A DNA stretch of 64,000 bases from Siphonodentalium dalli (lineage: Eukaryota > Mollusca > Scaphopoda > Gadilida > Siphonodentaliidae), in the NCBI GenBank assembly GCA_032622095.1, contig CP136067.1, forward strand, positions 59,003,899 through 59,067,898, written 5' to 3'. The position numbers and the translations under genes are program-made. Below the pieces are notes generated by a model that was not told where the DNA came from, searched no databases, and saw only the letters and a list, made by a program, of their open reading frames with translations. Shown here in pieces: positions 22,386-34,814 of this stretch (positions within the stretch are counted from its first letter, which is position 1; every line of letters begins with the position of its first letter).

Positions 22386-22466
22386 TCGGAGCGGAGTTAT
22401 CATTGCAAATTAACAGTACTACTTAACACTTTTGATACTATTAAAATATTCATTGACGATTAGTTC

Positions 22467-22656
22467 CCTGTGGTTTGTTGAACTTATTATCTGAACATTT
22501 CCCATCAAACAATAGGGAACCTTCTGCACTTGTTTTTCCTTTAGTCTTCTTTTATTTCCTGAGCATCACATAAAATGGATGGTAGACCATTCCAACTGAT
22601 GTATACATTCATAAGTGGGTGGGAGAATCTATATAGTAAGAAAGGGTTAATCAGGG
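22467..22656. mobile_element. TTAA-family MITE half ('TATTATCTGAACATTTCCC')
   Basis: From TTTGTTGAACTTATTATCTG to TATAGTAAGAAAGGGTTAA. The right end has GGGTTAA; the left half is missing. The 35-bp minisatellite follows directly. Confidence 0.65.
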
Positions 22657-22673
22657 GAGGTAAAGTGTCCTGA

Positions 22674-22957
22674 TCCAAAATACGCAACAGTAAAACACAA
22701 GTGGTCTCTCCAAAATACGCGACAGTAAAACACAAGTGGTCTCTCCAAAATATGCAACAGTAAAACACAAGTGGTCTCTCCAAAATACGCAACAGTAAAA
22801 CACAAGTGGTCTCTCCAAAATACGCAACAGTAAAACACAAGTGGTCTCTCCAAAATACGCAACAGTAAAACACAAGTGGTCTCTCCAAAATACACAACAG
22901 TAAAACACAAGTGGTCTCTCCAAAATACACAACAGTAAAACACAAGTGGTCTCTCCA
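22674..22957. repeat. 35-bp minisatellite, about 8 copies
   Basis: The unit reads CCAAAATACGCAACAGTAAA + ACACAAGTGGTCTCT; copies differ by single bases (ACGC/ACGA/ATGC/ACAC). It gives three overlapping false ORFs on the minus strand. Confidence 0.95.
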
Positions 22958-23439
22958 TAACAAAAATATCAACCTCCGTCGATCATTGTATATTACCACA
23001 CCACACTACCAACCTTCATTTTTTGGGTAGCTAGCGGAAACGTCGGTATTTTTTTTGTTTTATGCTGTGTGAGCAATGAGGAGCTCCCTTCTTTCTACAT
23101 TTATTAAGTACAAGTTAGAAAAAATATATCTTTATGGAGGAAATGATCATACAAGTAGTATATGTGTACATGTATTCTTATACGAAAATAGAAGTTTATG
23201 GAGGATATTCATTTGATGTCATTGACAATATGAGCTACATATGGAAAGGCTCTGTCCAATGAAAAAGGTTGTTTTCAGGTGAGCTGGTATGAACAAATTG
23301 CAAGATGGGGGGGGGGTGCAACTTACAGAAAAGGGAACTTTTTCAAGTCATATATAATGGCATAAATGCCAGTTAAATCACTTTCAAGGATTAAGCTCAT
23401 ATTATTCAACTAAAATGGATATAATTTTTTTTTCAGCAC

Positions 23440-23545
23440 AATATTTCACGGCATGGGAGACTTGCATATTTGAGACAATGCATTGGCAGAGGGTTTTCGA
23501 AAAAATTCAGAAAGCTCCAGTCAATGGCAGTCATGGAAAGGTTAT
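23440..23545. mobile_element. Right-hand fragment of the 'CCCTTTCATGA' MITE
   Basis: Has GGCATGGGAGACTTGCATAT, GACAATGCATTGGCAGAGGG, CAGAAAGCTCCAGTC and ATGGAAAGGTTATAA in family order. The left half is absent. Confidence 0.5.
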
Positions 23546-23995
23546 AAAAGTTATCAGCTTCTAGGAAGAATTGAAAGGTACCATTATAAATTGGGTTGTA
23601 AGATAATACATTTATCTGATATGATGGATATACCAATTCTAAATGAAATCAGGTTAAAAACTAATAAAGTAAAAAAAAAATATATCAGACAATCTACCAA
23701 ACCAAACTTTTTACATTGGGTAGGGAATGGACAAAAAATATTTTAATAATAGAGGCCCGGCTGAACAAATAAATATACATCAAAATGAGATGATCCAACT
23801 TCCGATTGCTTTATAGATGTATTTGGTGTAAACATCATTGATTGTGCCATACACTACAAACCGTTTGCAGATTAAATGTGTCTGGAGACTATTTGATCAG
23901 TGTTTCCTCTAATGGAAAGGATCCTCAACTAGAAGAGATGGAGATGGCAGCCAGATCAATGATTCAACATGTCTGGAGGAATAGCAGACATGCCT

Positions 23996-24257
23996 TATCC
24001 CTTTCTTTACTAAATGGATTCTCCCATCAGTTATAAAAGTATACATTGGATTGGTCTATTATTCATCTGGAAGTGTGCTCAAGAAATATGAGCACAACGA
24101 CAGATAGAAGAACAGATAATTACAAGTGCAGAAGGAGTCCTATTCAATGGTGGGCAATGTTCAGATAATAATTTATTTTAATGGCTGTTTGTTGAACTTA
24201 TTATCTGAACATTTCCTAAGGGAATTTTTCGTTCATGAGTATATAGTAAAGGGTTAA
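23996..24257. mobile_element. MITE, 'TATTATCTGAACATTTCC' family
   Basis: Left end TTATCCCTTTCTTTACTAAA; right end ATATAGTAAAGGGTTAA. The arms are inverted around ATAATTTATTTTAATGG, with AAATGTTCAGATAATAA and TTATTATCTGAACATTTCC facing each other. Confidence 0.65.
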
Positions 24258-24369
24258 CCCTTTTGACTATTAAAATTAATGGAATCTTCCAGTATACAAC
24301 AGATTGGTTTATTCAGCATTTATGGGCATCTATCTGATCATCAAATTGGAAGACAAGCAGAGATGTACG

Positions 24370-24565
24370 TTAACCCTTATTTCTTTACTAAATGGATTAT
24401 CCCACCCAGTATTAAAAGTATATATCGGAATGATCTATTATTATTTTGGAGGGGTGTTTACGAAAATGAGCAGAGGATATACTAATGAAAAGATAATACA
24501 AGTGCAGAACATTTCCTAAGGAAACTACTAATCAATGAGTATATAGTATAGAACAAGTTAAAGGG
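24370..24565. mobile_element. Diverged and deleted MITE of the same family
   Basis: GTTAACCCTTATTTCTTTAC ... AAGATAATACAAGTGCAGAA, then directly CATTTCCTAAGGAAACTAC and ATAGTATAG. The central hairpin is lost. Confidence 0.5.
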
Positions 24566-24639
24566 TCAATTTCACCATCTTCAACTGGGAAACATCAATT
24601 TGATCCTTGGTCTCCCATAACAGTTAATGCCAAAGCAGA

Positions 24640-24725
24640 ATGAGGTACCCAAAAGGTGAATTTGTGCGGGATTCCATCACTAAACTCACCCTCTGGGGAC
24701 CACATTCTGCAAATGTCACACACTA
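24640..24725. repeat. Hairpin repeat, 'CAGAATGAGGTCCCCAGAG' family
   Basis: GCAGAATGAGGTACCCAAAAGG faces CCTCTGGGGACCACATTCTGC. Relatives at 37245-37655, 42480-42615, 56975-57335 and 60760-61870. Confidence 0.6.
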
Positions 24726-24907
24726 TATCAGGCTTGATTGTAATTGAGGCGACATAATCCTGAAAAGAGGATGGCGTGTAGTTGAAATTTGACGGCTGAC
24801 TACACCCCCCCCCCCATTTGAATTCCCTACATCGCTACCACATATCAAAATAACATTTTATATTTACATGCAATATTCCCCCCGTCACATTCCAATTGTG
24901 CTTGCTA

Positions 24908-25046
24908 CAGTAACGCCCTAAATAATCGACTCCTTAACCACAGCAGCTTTCCGATGAATGGCAACAAGCCATATTTCCGACTAAATCCTGAAAAATTACC
25001 CATAATTCTGCTGTGGTTAAGGAGTCGATTATTTAGGGCATTACTG
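24908..25046. mobile_element. Palindromic TA-flanked MITE, copy 2 (139 bp, one arm deleted)
   Basis: Starts TA/CAGTAACGCCCTAAATAATC and ends ...GGGCATTACTG/TA. After CCACAGCAG it jumps to CTTTCCGATGAATGGCAACA, so most of the left arm and the loop are missing compared with copy 1. Confidence 0.8.
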
Positions 25047-25394
25047 TATGCTGGGACTGACTCCAGACAATTTGCAAATAAGAGAGCCAGTATATATAGG
25101 CATAATCACTTTCCCATATTTGATCAGTATCAAGCAGATTGAATATGATTTACTGCGCAAGCTGTTCATTCACTACATCAGCCAGGTAATTACAAATGGG
25201 AAGTCGCACCGAAATTATCGTACATGTGGGCCATATTTGGTCAAAACAAACATCATCCTGATCGCTATCATGCATATAAATCAATAAATCATCTACAATG
25301 TTGATTCTATTCATGAGTTAAGGGCAGTCAGATGGTGTATAACAGTCCGATGGATTTTGAGCATGTTCCAGAATCTTCACCCATATTCATGAAT

Positions 25395-25575
25395 TTAACC
25401 CTTTATTTACTAAACAGGTTCTTTATCCCACAAAGTTATAAAAGAATACATTGGAATGGTCCACTATTCATTTGAAGGGGCGTTTAGGAAAAATTAGCAG
25501 ATGACAGGCAGACATTAAAAATAATAGAAAAGCAGAAGGATTTATTTTCATTGGTGGGAAATGTATCAGATAACA
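25395..25575. mobile_element. Left half of a 'TATTATCTGAACATTTCC' family MITE
   Basis: AACCCTTTATTTACTAAACA, TATAAAAGAATACATTGGAATG and GGTGGGAAATGTATCAGATAA in family order. Confidence 0.5.
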
Positions 25576-25799
25576 AGTGCAACGCCAAACGTGGCATATG
25601 TCCCCGACGCTCAGTTTACAGAGTGGGCAATGGATGGACATTTTATTTTAATTTCTAAATCCAAGAAGTGGGTATCCTTTCTCCTTAAACTGGGCTATCA
25701 ATTTAATATACCAACCAAATCCGATGATCCATGCCCATGGTACAAGCTGAAATGTTCATATAGAGACAAAATTAAGAAACAAGTCAAACAAGGGCAGTA

Positions 25800-26110
25800 A
25801 CTTTGGAAAAATTAATGGATGAAACCCGTAGTTTGTGGATATCCTTTCCACCAACCTGTGCTATCACCATACCAATGGACAACGGAATCAAATAATAAAG
25901 ACATCCACAGCATAATGTTTGTAAAGTGTCATAACTCTGGAAAAAAGTACGGACCAAACCTGCACTATGTGGAGATCCTTTCTACAATGCTGGTCTACCG
26001 GCATACCAAGGACATCCAGATTGGATTAACAATACTTGAGCTGTGTTGTGAAATGTTTGTTATGGATGACCGGAAGAACAGAAGGATGGATGGATGGAGT
26101 TCTCCACTAT
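25800..26110. repeat. Interspersed repeat shared with 33960-34400 and 41745-41950
   Basis: Phrases 'gtggatatcctttcca', 'cataactctggaaaaa', 'ggaccaaacctgc' and 'ataccaaggacatccag' recur in these blocks. The block ends in GAAGGATGGATGGATGG. The 112-residue frame at 25819-26157 crosses it and is not credible as a gene. Confidence 0.5.
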
Positions 26111-26164
26111 ATACCCCCAAATCCTCCTTCGTAGGGTCGGGGCATCATAAGCAGTGAAGATTAG

Positions 26165-27065
26165 TGATTTTCAGGAGTTGACTAGTCGACAGAGGTAATT
26201 GAATACTAGTCGAATAGTCAGACCCCTCCCAAAATTTCCCGTTTCTATGCCAGTTGGTATAAAATGGGCTGTGTGGTGTCGCAGTTTTGAACTTTTTAGT
26301 ATCCAACTTTCCATTTTAGAATTTTCAAATGCTTCGATTGTCAGTGGTTACTTTTCTTAAGCTAGAGGACATTAGCCCAGGGTCTATCATCAACCTACCG
26401 TCTGACGATCCAATAAATATATCTACACGTTAGTGATTGATAGATACACATGCTGGAAAACAGTGCCATAATTTGATTCCGAAAACGAAAGTGCAATGTA
26501 CGTCAACCAGTAGCCGGGTAAAAAAAATTATTCTTGAAAATGTTCCGCTGAATCCGCTCTACCAGTGCTTACTTCAGATCAAACATCGATTGTTTCCCGA
26601 TTTTAACAGACGTTTCATATATTATTGGAGCCATTTTATTGCATGACTATTCTAGTATTACACCGTTTTTCCAATATAATAAATAAATAAAGTTATCACT
26701 GATTAATTACGTCATACCAAAATAGACAGTGTAGCATAGCAATCAGCACTGATGCTTTGAAATCTTTAATGATCAACATAAAAGTAACCGTGCCAACACA
26801 TCACTCAGTTCACCGTCTGCATGACTGACGGCAGCCGCCATGCCATCAACAAACTAACAAAACAATAGGGCTTTAACAAGTTAACTATTAAAGTGTTCCG
26901 ATGGATTAACTGCTACATTTTCCATGATAATTTGGCCATGTATACATGTCGTGATAGCATACAGGTAGTGGTTTTTCCCTGACTAATCATGAACTAGCAT
27001 ATTTCAGGATCGACTAATTTAATAATCGCGTCAGCGTCGATTAGTCGGATAATCGTTTCAACAGT
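26165..27065. other. Possible hAT-type remnant or unassigned sequence
   Basis: The right end, inverted, reads TTGAAACGATTATCCGACTA, a phrase resembling hAT-element ends. The left end has GACTAGTCGACAGAGG and ACTAGTCGAATAGTC, only partly complementary. No transposase motif. Related GACTAGTCGACTTC motifs occur at 52015-52075. Confidence 0.25.
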
Positions 27066-28940
27066 AAGTGAAGAGGTTAACTAATGCTGACTTTTGTATG
27101 GCATGTTTTGTGTCTCATTGACAATTAATATTTTCCTGACTCAAGAACAGAGAATCGTAGTCTGTTTATATGCCTGATGCGCGAAGTTAGTGGTCGAATT
27201 GCACAGGTCTCATGATAACGGCGCACTGTACATGATCATGAAATAATCAAAGACATGTTCTGCCCGGAATGTTTTCAATGATTCATCATATTCTCTGATA
27301 TGATTACAAATGTGAATTGTAGCATTTAATGCTATATCTGACAGAATGTGGTTTTCTTTCAATTAATTAAGCATTGATGTTAAGAGTTTATGCCACTGAA
27401 TAATATTCAAATATGTCCATATTAGAATATATGATGATACATGTACATCTCTGTGGTAATATGTTCCTCACTTCTAATATGTCTATATTTATATTAGAAG
27501 TTATGATTATACATCTAAATTTCTAGGGACTCTAGTGAGTACAAACGCGAAATTTAATATAGGATATATAGACCAGGGGTTCGATAGTCAATATAAATGT
27601 CAAAGCAGAAGCCAAGCCAATGAATAAGCGGCACCTTCTTGTTTGTGAATCAGCTATAGAAGGTCTGGATCTTGAATGAGTTCCAAATTTACAAGGAATT
27701 TAGCTAAATTTGCTTGACCTTTATTTTAGCCTATGTTTACCAAACTTGTTTACCAAATGCCAACTTAAATTTAGCTTGTGAGGTTAATGAACTTGGTATG
27801 AAAGATGACACCTTTGAAGACTTTACAAACATCCAGGTTTGGATAAGAAGGTATGGTCTAAAAATATATTATCCCTGGGATAAGTACTATAATAATCTTA
27901 AATATGTAAGTTTGATACACAAGACAGATTAATTTTAACTACTGTAATAGCCAATAATTTATAGGGGCATGTGCTTTCTTATGGTGGAAATTCTATTAAT
28001 GTCAGTATATTTTTGTAAAGCAACAATAAGGGACTAGTGTTATCTTCAAACTACTGATATTTATGGTATTTATTTAAATACCATTATGGTCAATTGGTTA
28101 CGATTAAATCACATGTCTCTTGCTTGTAAATTTAAATACCACTGTTATAGTATTTCCCACAGGATGGTACTTCTCAGTTCAATCATAATATTTCATGTAC
28201 ATTTGTGCAAGAATATAAATCCAAAATGGGTTTAAAAACACAGCCTGGAACCCAGAAAACATTTTTAATGATAACGGTCACACAAGTCATATTTACAAGG
28301 GATATCAGTTTATTATTATGAACATTTGGCAGCGTACTCTCGTACTTAATCAACCTCTGAATGTACTTGTAAATCTAACACATCATTGATATGCAATAGT
28401 GTTTCCTTGTGAATCTGTTAACATGTACACCATAATGCGGCTTCACCCCGACATGAATTGCATGTTAATCTCTCGTTAGCGAGGACTGTCATGCACAACT
28501 ACGCTCGTAAACAGGAAAAACAATGTAATTAACAGATCTAATCTTACTAACGGCTCCACGACAGGTGTACTATATCACGGACATACCACATGTACAGTAG
28601 ACAAATATGAACCACCAGTTTTATGGCGTGTTAAATGAAATGATATCTAATGAAATTAGAGCATGACTTTGAATATACAAGTATAGAGAACAGTAAGAAG
28701 TTATAGTAGTAGCTCATGACGTGAAGCTGAGGAAATAATACAAACTCTACTGTGGAAACCAACACAGAACTATAATGCTACAGGCTACCCTCAAACTTTA
28801 CTAAATATACTTAATATAGTCAATTTTAGCTGAAAACGTAATAAATTATCAATAGTATACAGTATAGTAGTTTAGATGTCAGAGTATATGGTAGAGTTAC
28901 TCAGTTAACATTTACTGTATACAACCATCAGTAAAGTAAG
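27066..28940. other. Anonymous AT-rich sequence
   Basis: No gene. Short frames (27714-27932 plus) show no domain. A local repeat of 'ctaatatgtcta/catattagaa' lies near 27410-27500. Confidence 0.4.
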
Positions 28941-28944
28941 CTGT

Positions 28945-29020
28945 GGGGGGGGGGGGGGGGGGGTGTGAATGTTTTGACACAAAAACTTGGATTACCTTCA
29001 AGGACCCCCCCCCCCCCCCC
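28945..29020. repeat. G19 tract and C16 tract 41 bp apart
   Basis: G run 28945-28963, C run 29005-29020. The two can pair as a hairpin. They produce a false glycine/proline-rich ORF on each strand. Confidence 0.95.
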
Positions 29021-29109
29021 ACCCCCACATGCAAAATCTCAGTTTTTATGTATGAATGTTTATTATCTTCATTTAGAGTTAATCTGAAATCAATGTATAC
29101 CTGCCCTCT

Positions 29110-29570
29110 AAGTTTTAATGAAAGTGTCAATGACACTGCAGCTCAACTTGGAAAGGGAATAATTTAATGTATTGCAGTCAATGGAGCAATTAGGAATGTG
29201 GAAAGTTGAATGACAAATACTAGTTTATCAACATGAAGATATATATATATATATATAAAAGTAAAATCTAAGATGGTTGCTGGCAGCTATATTTTCCAAT
29301 AAAATTCATAAACATTTGATAGCTTTAGTCATGCAAAGAGTAAAATCCACAATGGCTGCTGGCGGCCATGTTTTTTGGCCAAATAACCCCAAAATTACTT
29401 GTTACCATCTACATGTCAATATTAACATCCATGACAAATTTCATGATGATCAGACGAACAGTATGACCTGTAGCCCATGTTAATGGTTTGAATTTTGAAA
29501 TCCAAGATGGCCGGTGGCGGCCATGCTTTTTGTCCAAATGACCCCAAAATGACTCGTTCTCATCACAGGT
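29110..29570. repeat. 'ccaagatggc' interspersed repeat, partial
   Basis: Head AAAGTGTCAATGACACTGCA at 29121, an (AT)n tract at 29240-29258, then two core units with GGCCATGTTTTTTGGCC. The tail is missing and unrelated sequence follows. Confidence 0.8.
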
Positions 29571-30254
29571 CCCCAGAACAAAAATTGACTCCACCCCCAA
29601 TAATACTTAATCCTATAGAAAGGTATCCAACTTGGCCCGGCCTAATTTTTTATTATTTTTACAATGTCCACAATCAGGTTAAAATACACCAAAATAAATT
29701 TTGTAACATAAATGCCTCATATATAGTTAGAAAGATATGTTATTACTCTTCAATTTGATGCATCCCTGTAAAAATTGGTTAAGAAAAACTCTGGTTATGA
29801 GCACAGGTCTGACGCAAACCGACTGTAAAATTTCACTCGTTCGACATGATGTCCGCTAAACTCGGTAAAAAAGTGCGATTTTTACACCGACTTGGGCTTC
29901 AAAAACACAATAAACGGTTAGTAGAATATATATATTATACATCATTAGCAGCGGAATTGTTTACTGGCCCACCCAAACCAATCACGCTACATCACGGCAT
30001 CGTATCTCTCGTATTTATTGAAAAATTCAGTTTCATAAACCCGGAAGGAAAGTGAATTTTTCCAAAGGCAGCCATTGGTGTTCGGATGCATTATGTGTAC
30101 TCTCTATAGTTCATACCCAACACAATATATAGTTAAATAAATACACAAAGACTGAATTTAATAACACGAATGCCGATTTGAAAACATACATATGGACAGA
30201 AATATAACTCCATAAATATTTAGAGCGTATATACAGTAGTATACACTACTTCTT
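29571..30254. other. Unassigned sequence between two repeat pieces
   Basis: It separates two partial copies of the same repeat family and may be an insertion. The frame at 29846-30055 (begins MMSAKLGKKVRFLHRLGL) has no recognised domain. Confidence 0.35.
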
Positions 30255-30715
30255 CGTTATATATGACTCGTTCCCATCTACATGTCATTGTTAACATCCA
30301 TGACAAATTTCATGATGATCTGACCAAAGGTACGAACTGTAGCCCGTGCTAAAGGATTTAGTCATGCAAAGAGTAAAATCTAAGATGGCTGCCGGCAGCC
30401 ATGTTTTTTGGCCGAATGACCCCAAAATTACTCTTTCCCATCTACATGTCAATATTAACATTCACAACAAATTTCATGATGATAAGACAAACAGTACGAC
30501 CTGTAGCCCGTGCTAATGGATTGAATTTTGAAAACCAAAAATGAATCGTTCCGGTCTAAATGTTGATGTCAACAGCTATGACAAATTTCATAATGATCTG
30601 ACCAAAGGTACGACCTGTAGCCTGTATTGTTGACGCATCACGCACACACGCGCACACAGACGACGGACGACAAAGGCATGGCAATAGCTCAAACTTTACA
30701 AATTAAAGTTGAGCT
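30255..30715. repeat. 'ccaagatggc' interspersed repeat, right part with tail
   Basis: Two to three core units, then GCGCACACAGACGACGGACG, GGCAATAGCTCAAACTTTAC and the end AAAGTTGAGCTAA. With 29110-29570 it may form one element split by the intervening 0.7 kb. Confidence 0.8.
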
Positions 30716-31107
30716 AAAAATAGGGTGGACTTATCCACGAGGACCACCCCATGATGTTTCTGGGACCAAAAAAAAAAGACTGGACTTATCCTCAGGAATG
30801 GGTTTACTGACGGGTGTATACAGTACATGTACAGCAATCAGAAAAGGAATGGAAATTCAAGTGTAGTGAGTAGTTCTGAATCTGAGAGTAGTTACAAACA
30901 ATACTAACAATGTTAAGCGGAACAGGCCATTGCTCCAGCAGTGATAGGGTACCATGCAGTATAATGCTTGTAGTTTCTACAGGGTTGAAAATTACTGTGC
31001 AATTTAATACCTATTATCCAATTTTGTATATTGTTTTAATCATACTGATGTATACTTACAAAAACCTTGTTAGTTATTACAGTTCTTTACTTTTTTTAAA
31101 CACAACA
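30716..31107. other. Anonymous sequence
   Basis: No gene or clear repeat seen. Confidence 0.35.
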
Positions 31108-31263
31108 GACATATGAAAAGATAATACAAGTGTAGAAGAACTCATATTCATTTGTGGAAAATATTTAGATAATAAGTTCAATAAATGACCTATGATCTTA
31201 TTGTCTGAAAATTTCCTGAGGGATAACTACTCATCAATGAGTACTAAGTAAAAAATGGGTTAT
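31108..31263. mobile_element. Fragment of a 'TATTATCTGAACATTTCC' family MITE
   Basis: AAAAGATAATACAAGTGTAG, GATAATAAGTTCAATAAATGA, TTATTGTCTGAAAATTTCC and AAAAATGGGTTATAG in family order, diverged. Confidence 0.5.
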
Positions 31264-31539
31264 AGTATCTCTGCCTGTGGCAATTTAAATTTTGTTTTTG
31301 AGTTCTCTTTGAAGCAATTTCAAGGCTGAATTTCTATAAAGTCAACTCAAGTACATTCCAGTGTTACACAATGATTAATATTTTTAACTGATTTATGTAA
31401 CTTGAATGTCAAACACCCTATTGATGTCAATACATCAATCATGTTTGACAGTTACATGCAAAATAATTAAATCATGCTGAAAAATGCGGCATTTCTCCCA
31501 TGATCAATAAAATAATTTTGCACCACCCATGCATTACAA

Positions 31540-31745
31540 GGGTACCTGATAATGAGCAGTGAAAGATCTTGTCAGTATGCTAGCCATATGGTATCCTCGC
31601 ATACTCCCGGCTGTACCTCCCCCTGTCCCCGGGGAGCAGTAGATGGTTACTGAATGTTCAGGCTCATCAGGGTAATAATTGTAAAACTTTGAGCGCTTTG
31701 GGCCTCATGGGAAAGGCGCTTTACAAATGCTATACATTATTATTT
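31540..31745 (+). repeat. SINE-like sequence with a GCGCTTT.../GGCGCTTTACAAATG tail
   Basis: The 3' part TTTGAGCGCTTTGGGCCTCA followed by GGAAAGGCGCTTTACAAATG and a TTATTATTT end matches the general form of many metazoan SINE 3' tails (known pattern; family not assigned). The head is degraded. Confidence 0.45.
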
Positions 31746-33228
31746 GAATGCACTGCAATCAATCAGCCAGTTAATAAATTTGAGTCATGTCTTATAGAAA
31801 CAGTACAATTATTGTCTGGGTATTTAATGGATGCAACATAGTATAAAGAATGGAAACAAATATGGGAACAGGCAGCATCATGGATAAAGGGTCCCCAAAA
31901 AAAGACTCCCCATTGTGTGTGTGGAGGGGGGGTGTCTACCTTGAAATTTCCAACTGCATCTTCTCCCCTTGCATGAACCAGGTTTTCATAATTCTATTTG
32001 CAACCCCATTCAAATTCCAATTGGAACATTAAGCTTTCCAACTGTTTAAGCTTTTCCAATTTCCAACCTGACACCACCCCCCCCCCCCCCCCAAGGTCCG
32101 ATAATTTCCAAATGACCGCCATTTCAGACCAAATTTTGACCAAAAGTACAAAAATATGCTACTCTTGGTCACCAATAAATACTATACTTTATAAACTATA
32201 CTATCCTATATATATGTGGTGTAAACTTTCCAACTAATGTTGAAACTGTTGTTGAAAAATGATACCAAAGGTGGGGGGGAGCAGGTAGCAAACTGAAAAA
32301 TAAAGTCTATTATTTCAGAACTATATTTGCTAGTGGTGTAGTAAAATTGTGATGAAGTTTCCAATTGCCATTTGGAGAGATAAATTATACTTCTATAGAC
32401 CAGAAGGTCATACATTGCCATCTATTATGTCCCACAATCAAAAGGTCCAATGTTTCCAAATCTTTTAATTCTTAAGAAGACATTATTCTTGACAAATTGA
32501 ATATGATCATTACATAGTTACCAAACCCTAAAAGGTTCCAAGTAAAAATTTGCATTGAGATCATTGTGCTTGAACATGTTTATTGTGACCCACTAAACAT
32601 AGAGAATATACAAACAGTATAATTATATTATATATTGGGGTTGCACAAGGGATCAAGGAGGGGGGCTCATAACCCAATTTATTGAAGCCCTTTTTGGAAA
32701 GCTTCTCCCCTGGTGATCCGCTAATAATGAAAGTTTATTATCATGCAGTATTCACTGAGGTGAGAGAGAAATTCCATAACTTTTCCAAACCTTTTCCAGA
32801 CTTTCCGACAAATTTTCCAAGACTATTCACCCAATAAATTTCATAACTTTTCCATATATAATCATAAATTATGAGGGAAAATCATGCATGAATTTATCGA
32901 TGCTATCTTTTATAAAACAGACTAGCAAAACTTTAAAAACATCTTTCACAGTAGCCACACTCGCCCTGACCAACGCTGGTGTTGTTTCATTTTTATCAAC
33001 TCTGGTTTTCTCTAGAAATCACCAAAACTCATTGTTGAACTTCGGTCATTCAATAACTCTTCATGACCTTGAATCATGGGGCAGCTAATATTTCAAGGAC
33101 TTTTCCATACCAGGATATAAAGAAGTGCATTTCCAGACTTTTCAAGGGTACTGGTATGGAATTTTTTTTTTACTAATTGCATAACTTTTCCAGAATTGCA
33201 GACCCGCGAATAGGTTGGTCAGGAAGTA
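31746..33228. other. Mixed sequence with 'taacttttcca' repeats, no gene
   Basis: C16 tract at 32077-32092. From about 32770 to 33205, phrases ATAACTTTTCCA, CTTTTCCAGACTTTCC and TATGGAATTTTTTTT repeat on both sides of a 33-kb core, suggesting a decayed element. The frames found are short. Confidence 0.35.
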
Positions 33229-33445
33229 CAGTAATGCCCTAAATAATCGACTCCTTAACCACAGCAGAATAATGGGTAACTTTTAAGGATTTAGTTGAAA
33301 ATATGGCTTGTTGCCATTCATCGGAAAGCTCTCACTGAGCGCTTTCCGATGAATGGCAACATTGAAGCCATATTTCCGACTAAATCCTGAAAAGTTACCC
33401 ATAATTCTGCTGTGGTTAAGGAGTCAATTATGTAGGGCATTACTG
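33229..33445. mobile_element. Palindromic TA-flanked MITE, copy 3 (217 bp)
   Basis: TA/CAGTAATGCCCTAAATAATC at the left and GTAGGGCATTACTG/TA at the right. The arms meet at GCTCTCACTGAGCGCTTTC. Nearly full length. Confidence 0.85.
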
Positions 33446-33899
33446 TATTTAATGCAGGGTCAGATGCATTTGCTTTCAGCTTGAGATAAAAACAGTAATG
33501 TATAGGTACCCCAGTAAGAAATTGTAATACCAGCAAAATTAAAGAATGACTTCAATACTCATGAACACCGTAACAAAATGATATATTGAACTAATTCGCT
33601 CGACAGAAAGATGAAGCAGAATCATCCTGCTGAGAAAAAGCAATTATATGAGCAGCTGAGATGGAAATATTGGAAAATCTATAAGGACAGTAATTCAGGG
33701 TAGAACCAATAATCCCCTTGATCACAAACAGAGTTACAATCATCGAGTTACATTGTCCACAAACGCAAAGATGAATGCCACATAATGATGTACTTATGTA
33801 CAGAATTGTCGATAAACCACTCCAGAAAATTCACTGTACCACGCAGAGATTTAAATTTTCACCACTGGGGATTTAAACAAGCAGCATTAATCAATTAAA

Positions 33900-34400
33900 A
33901 CAAGTGCACCTCAGATTATCCCCCACCCTTAATCCTTCCTACATCCTTAATCCTTCCTACATCCTTAATCCTTCCTACATGTGATGACTGGACAAAACCT
34001 GTGCATGTGGATATTGTTCCACTCATGCAGCCTCATTCAAACATACCTATGATGACTGAGATACAGAAATGCAAAGTTGGCACAAATGCATCCTTCACTC
34101 TTGGATGGAAAAAAAACAATTCCACGTGCATATCTTCTCTCTCTCATCATGGTTCATCTGCATACCAAAGATCACATGAATCTGACCGCGATGATTGAGA
34201 TATATAGAGCTCCGAAGTTTGGAATGAAGAATGGCCGGACGACATCCATTTCTCATATCCCCTTCCAAACTTTGTTTGTGGGTGGTAATAACAGTTTATG
34301 TATGAAATTCACTAAAAGTAATGTTTCAGGGATATACGTCCAGGAATGCCAGAAACATTTGGTAAGATCAGGTATCTCAAAACATACCTATGCGGAGATT
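33900..34400. repeat. Interspersed repeat related to 25800-26110 and 41745-41950
   Basis: Includes a short tandem TCCTTAATCCTTCCTACA (33930-33980), GATGACTGGACAAAACCTGTG, 'tgactgagatacagaaatg' and 'gaatggccggacgacatcc'. Overlapping short frames only. Confidence 0.45.
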
Positions 34401-34814
34401 TCCGAATAAAATTTGTTGATATATAGCGCTGAAAATAAGTGTTTTGTTTCTAATATTTTTTGATAAATTTAAGATTGTTTAAGATTGTTTCCTTAGTGTT
34501 GGTTCAATTTTATAATCAGTTTTAATCTAGAGCTGTCCTCGCTCTGAAATGTTCATCATCAGGGACCCGGTCCTGTCCTTGAATATACAAATTCACTCTT
34601 CAGTATCCAATACTATATCCAATACCATTTATACAGGGAATCATCTAGGTGATTTTGCATATAGATTACTATCATTTTATCATATTAGCATACCACAGAT
34701 ATCAGCAGACCTACAAAATTTAATAAAATCTATCTATCTGTGCTGTATATCAACTTATCAAATGATGGGGAAATGCACATATATAATATAGATATAAACA
34801 CTGCACAATTCAAA

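Noticed and set aside
22674-22957. 35-bp direct repeats resembling a CRISPR array
   Set aside because: Units are contiguous with no unique spacers and the DNA is eukaryotic.
22541-22999. Three overlapping minus-strand ORFs of 93-152 residues
   Set aside because: They translate the 35-bp minisatellite; 3 x 35 bp gives a repeating 35-residue peptide in every frame.
25819-26157. 112-residue plus ORF
   Set aside because: Runs through an interspersed repeat and GGATGGATGG tract.
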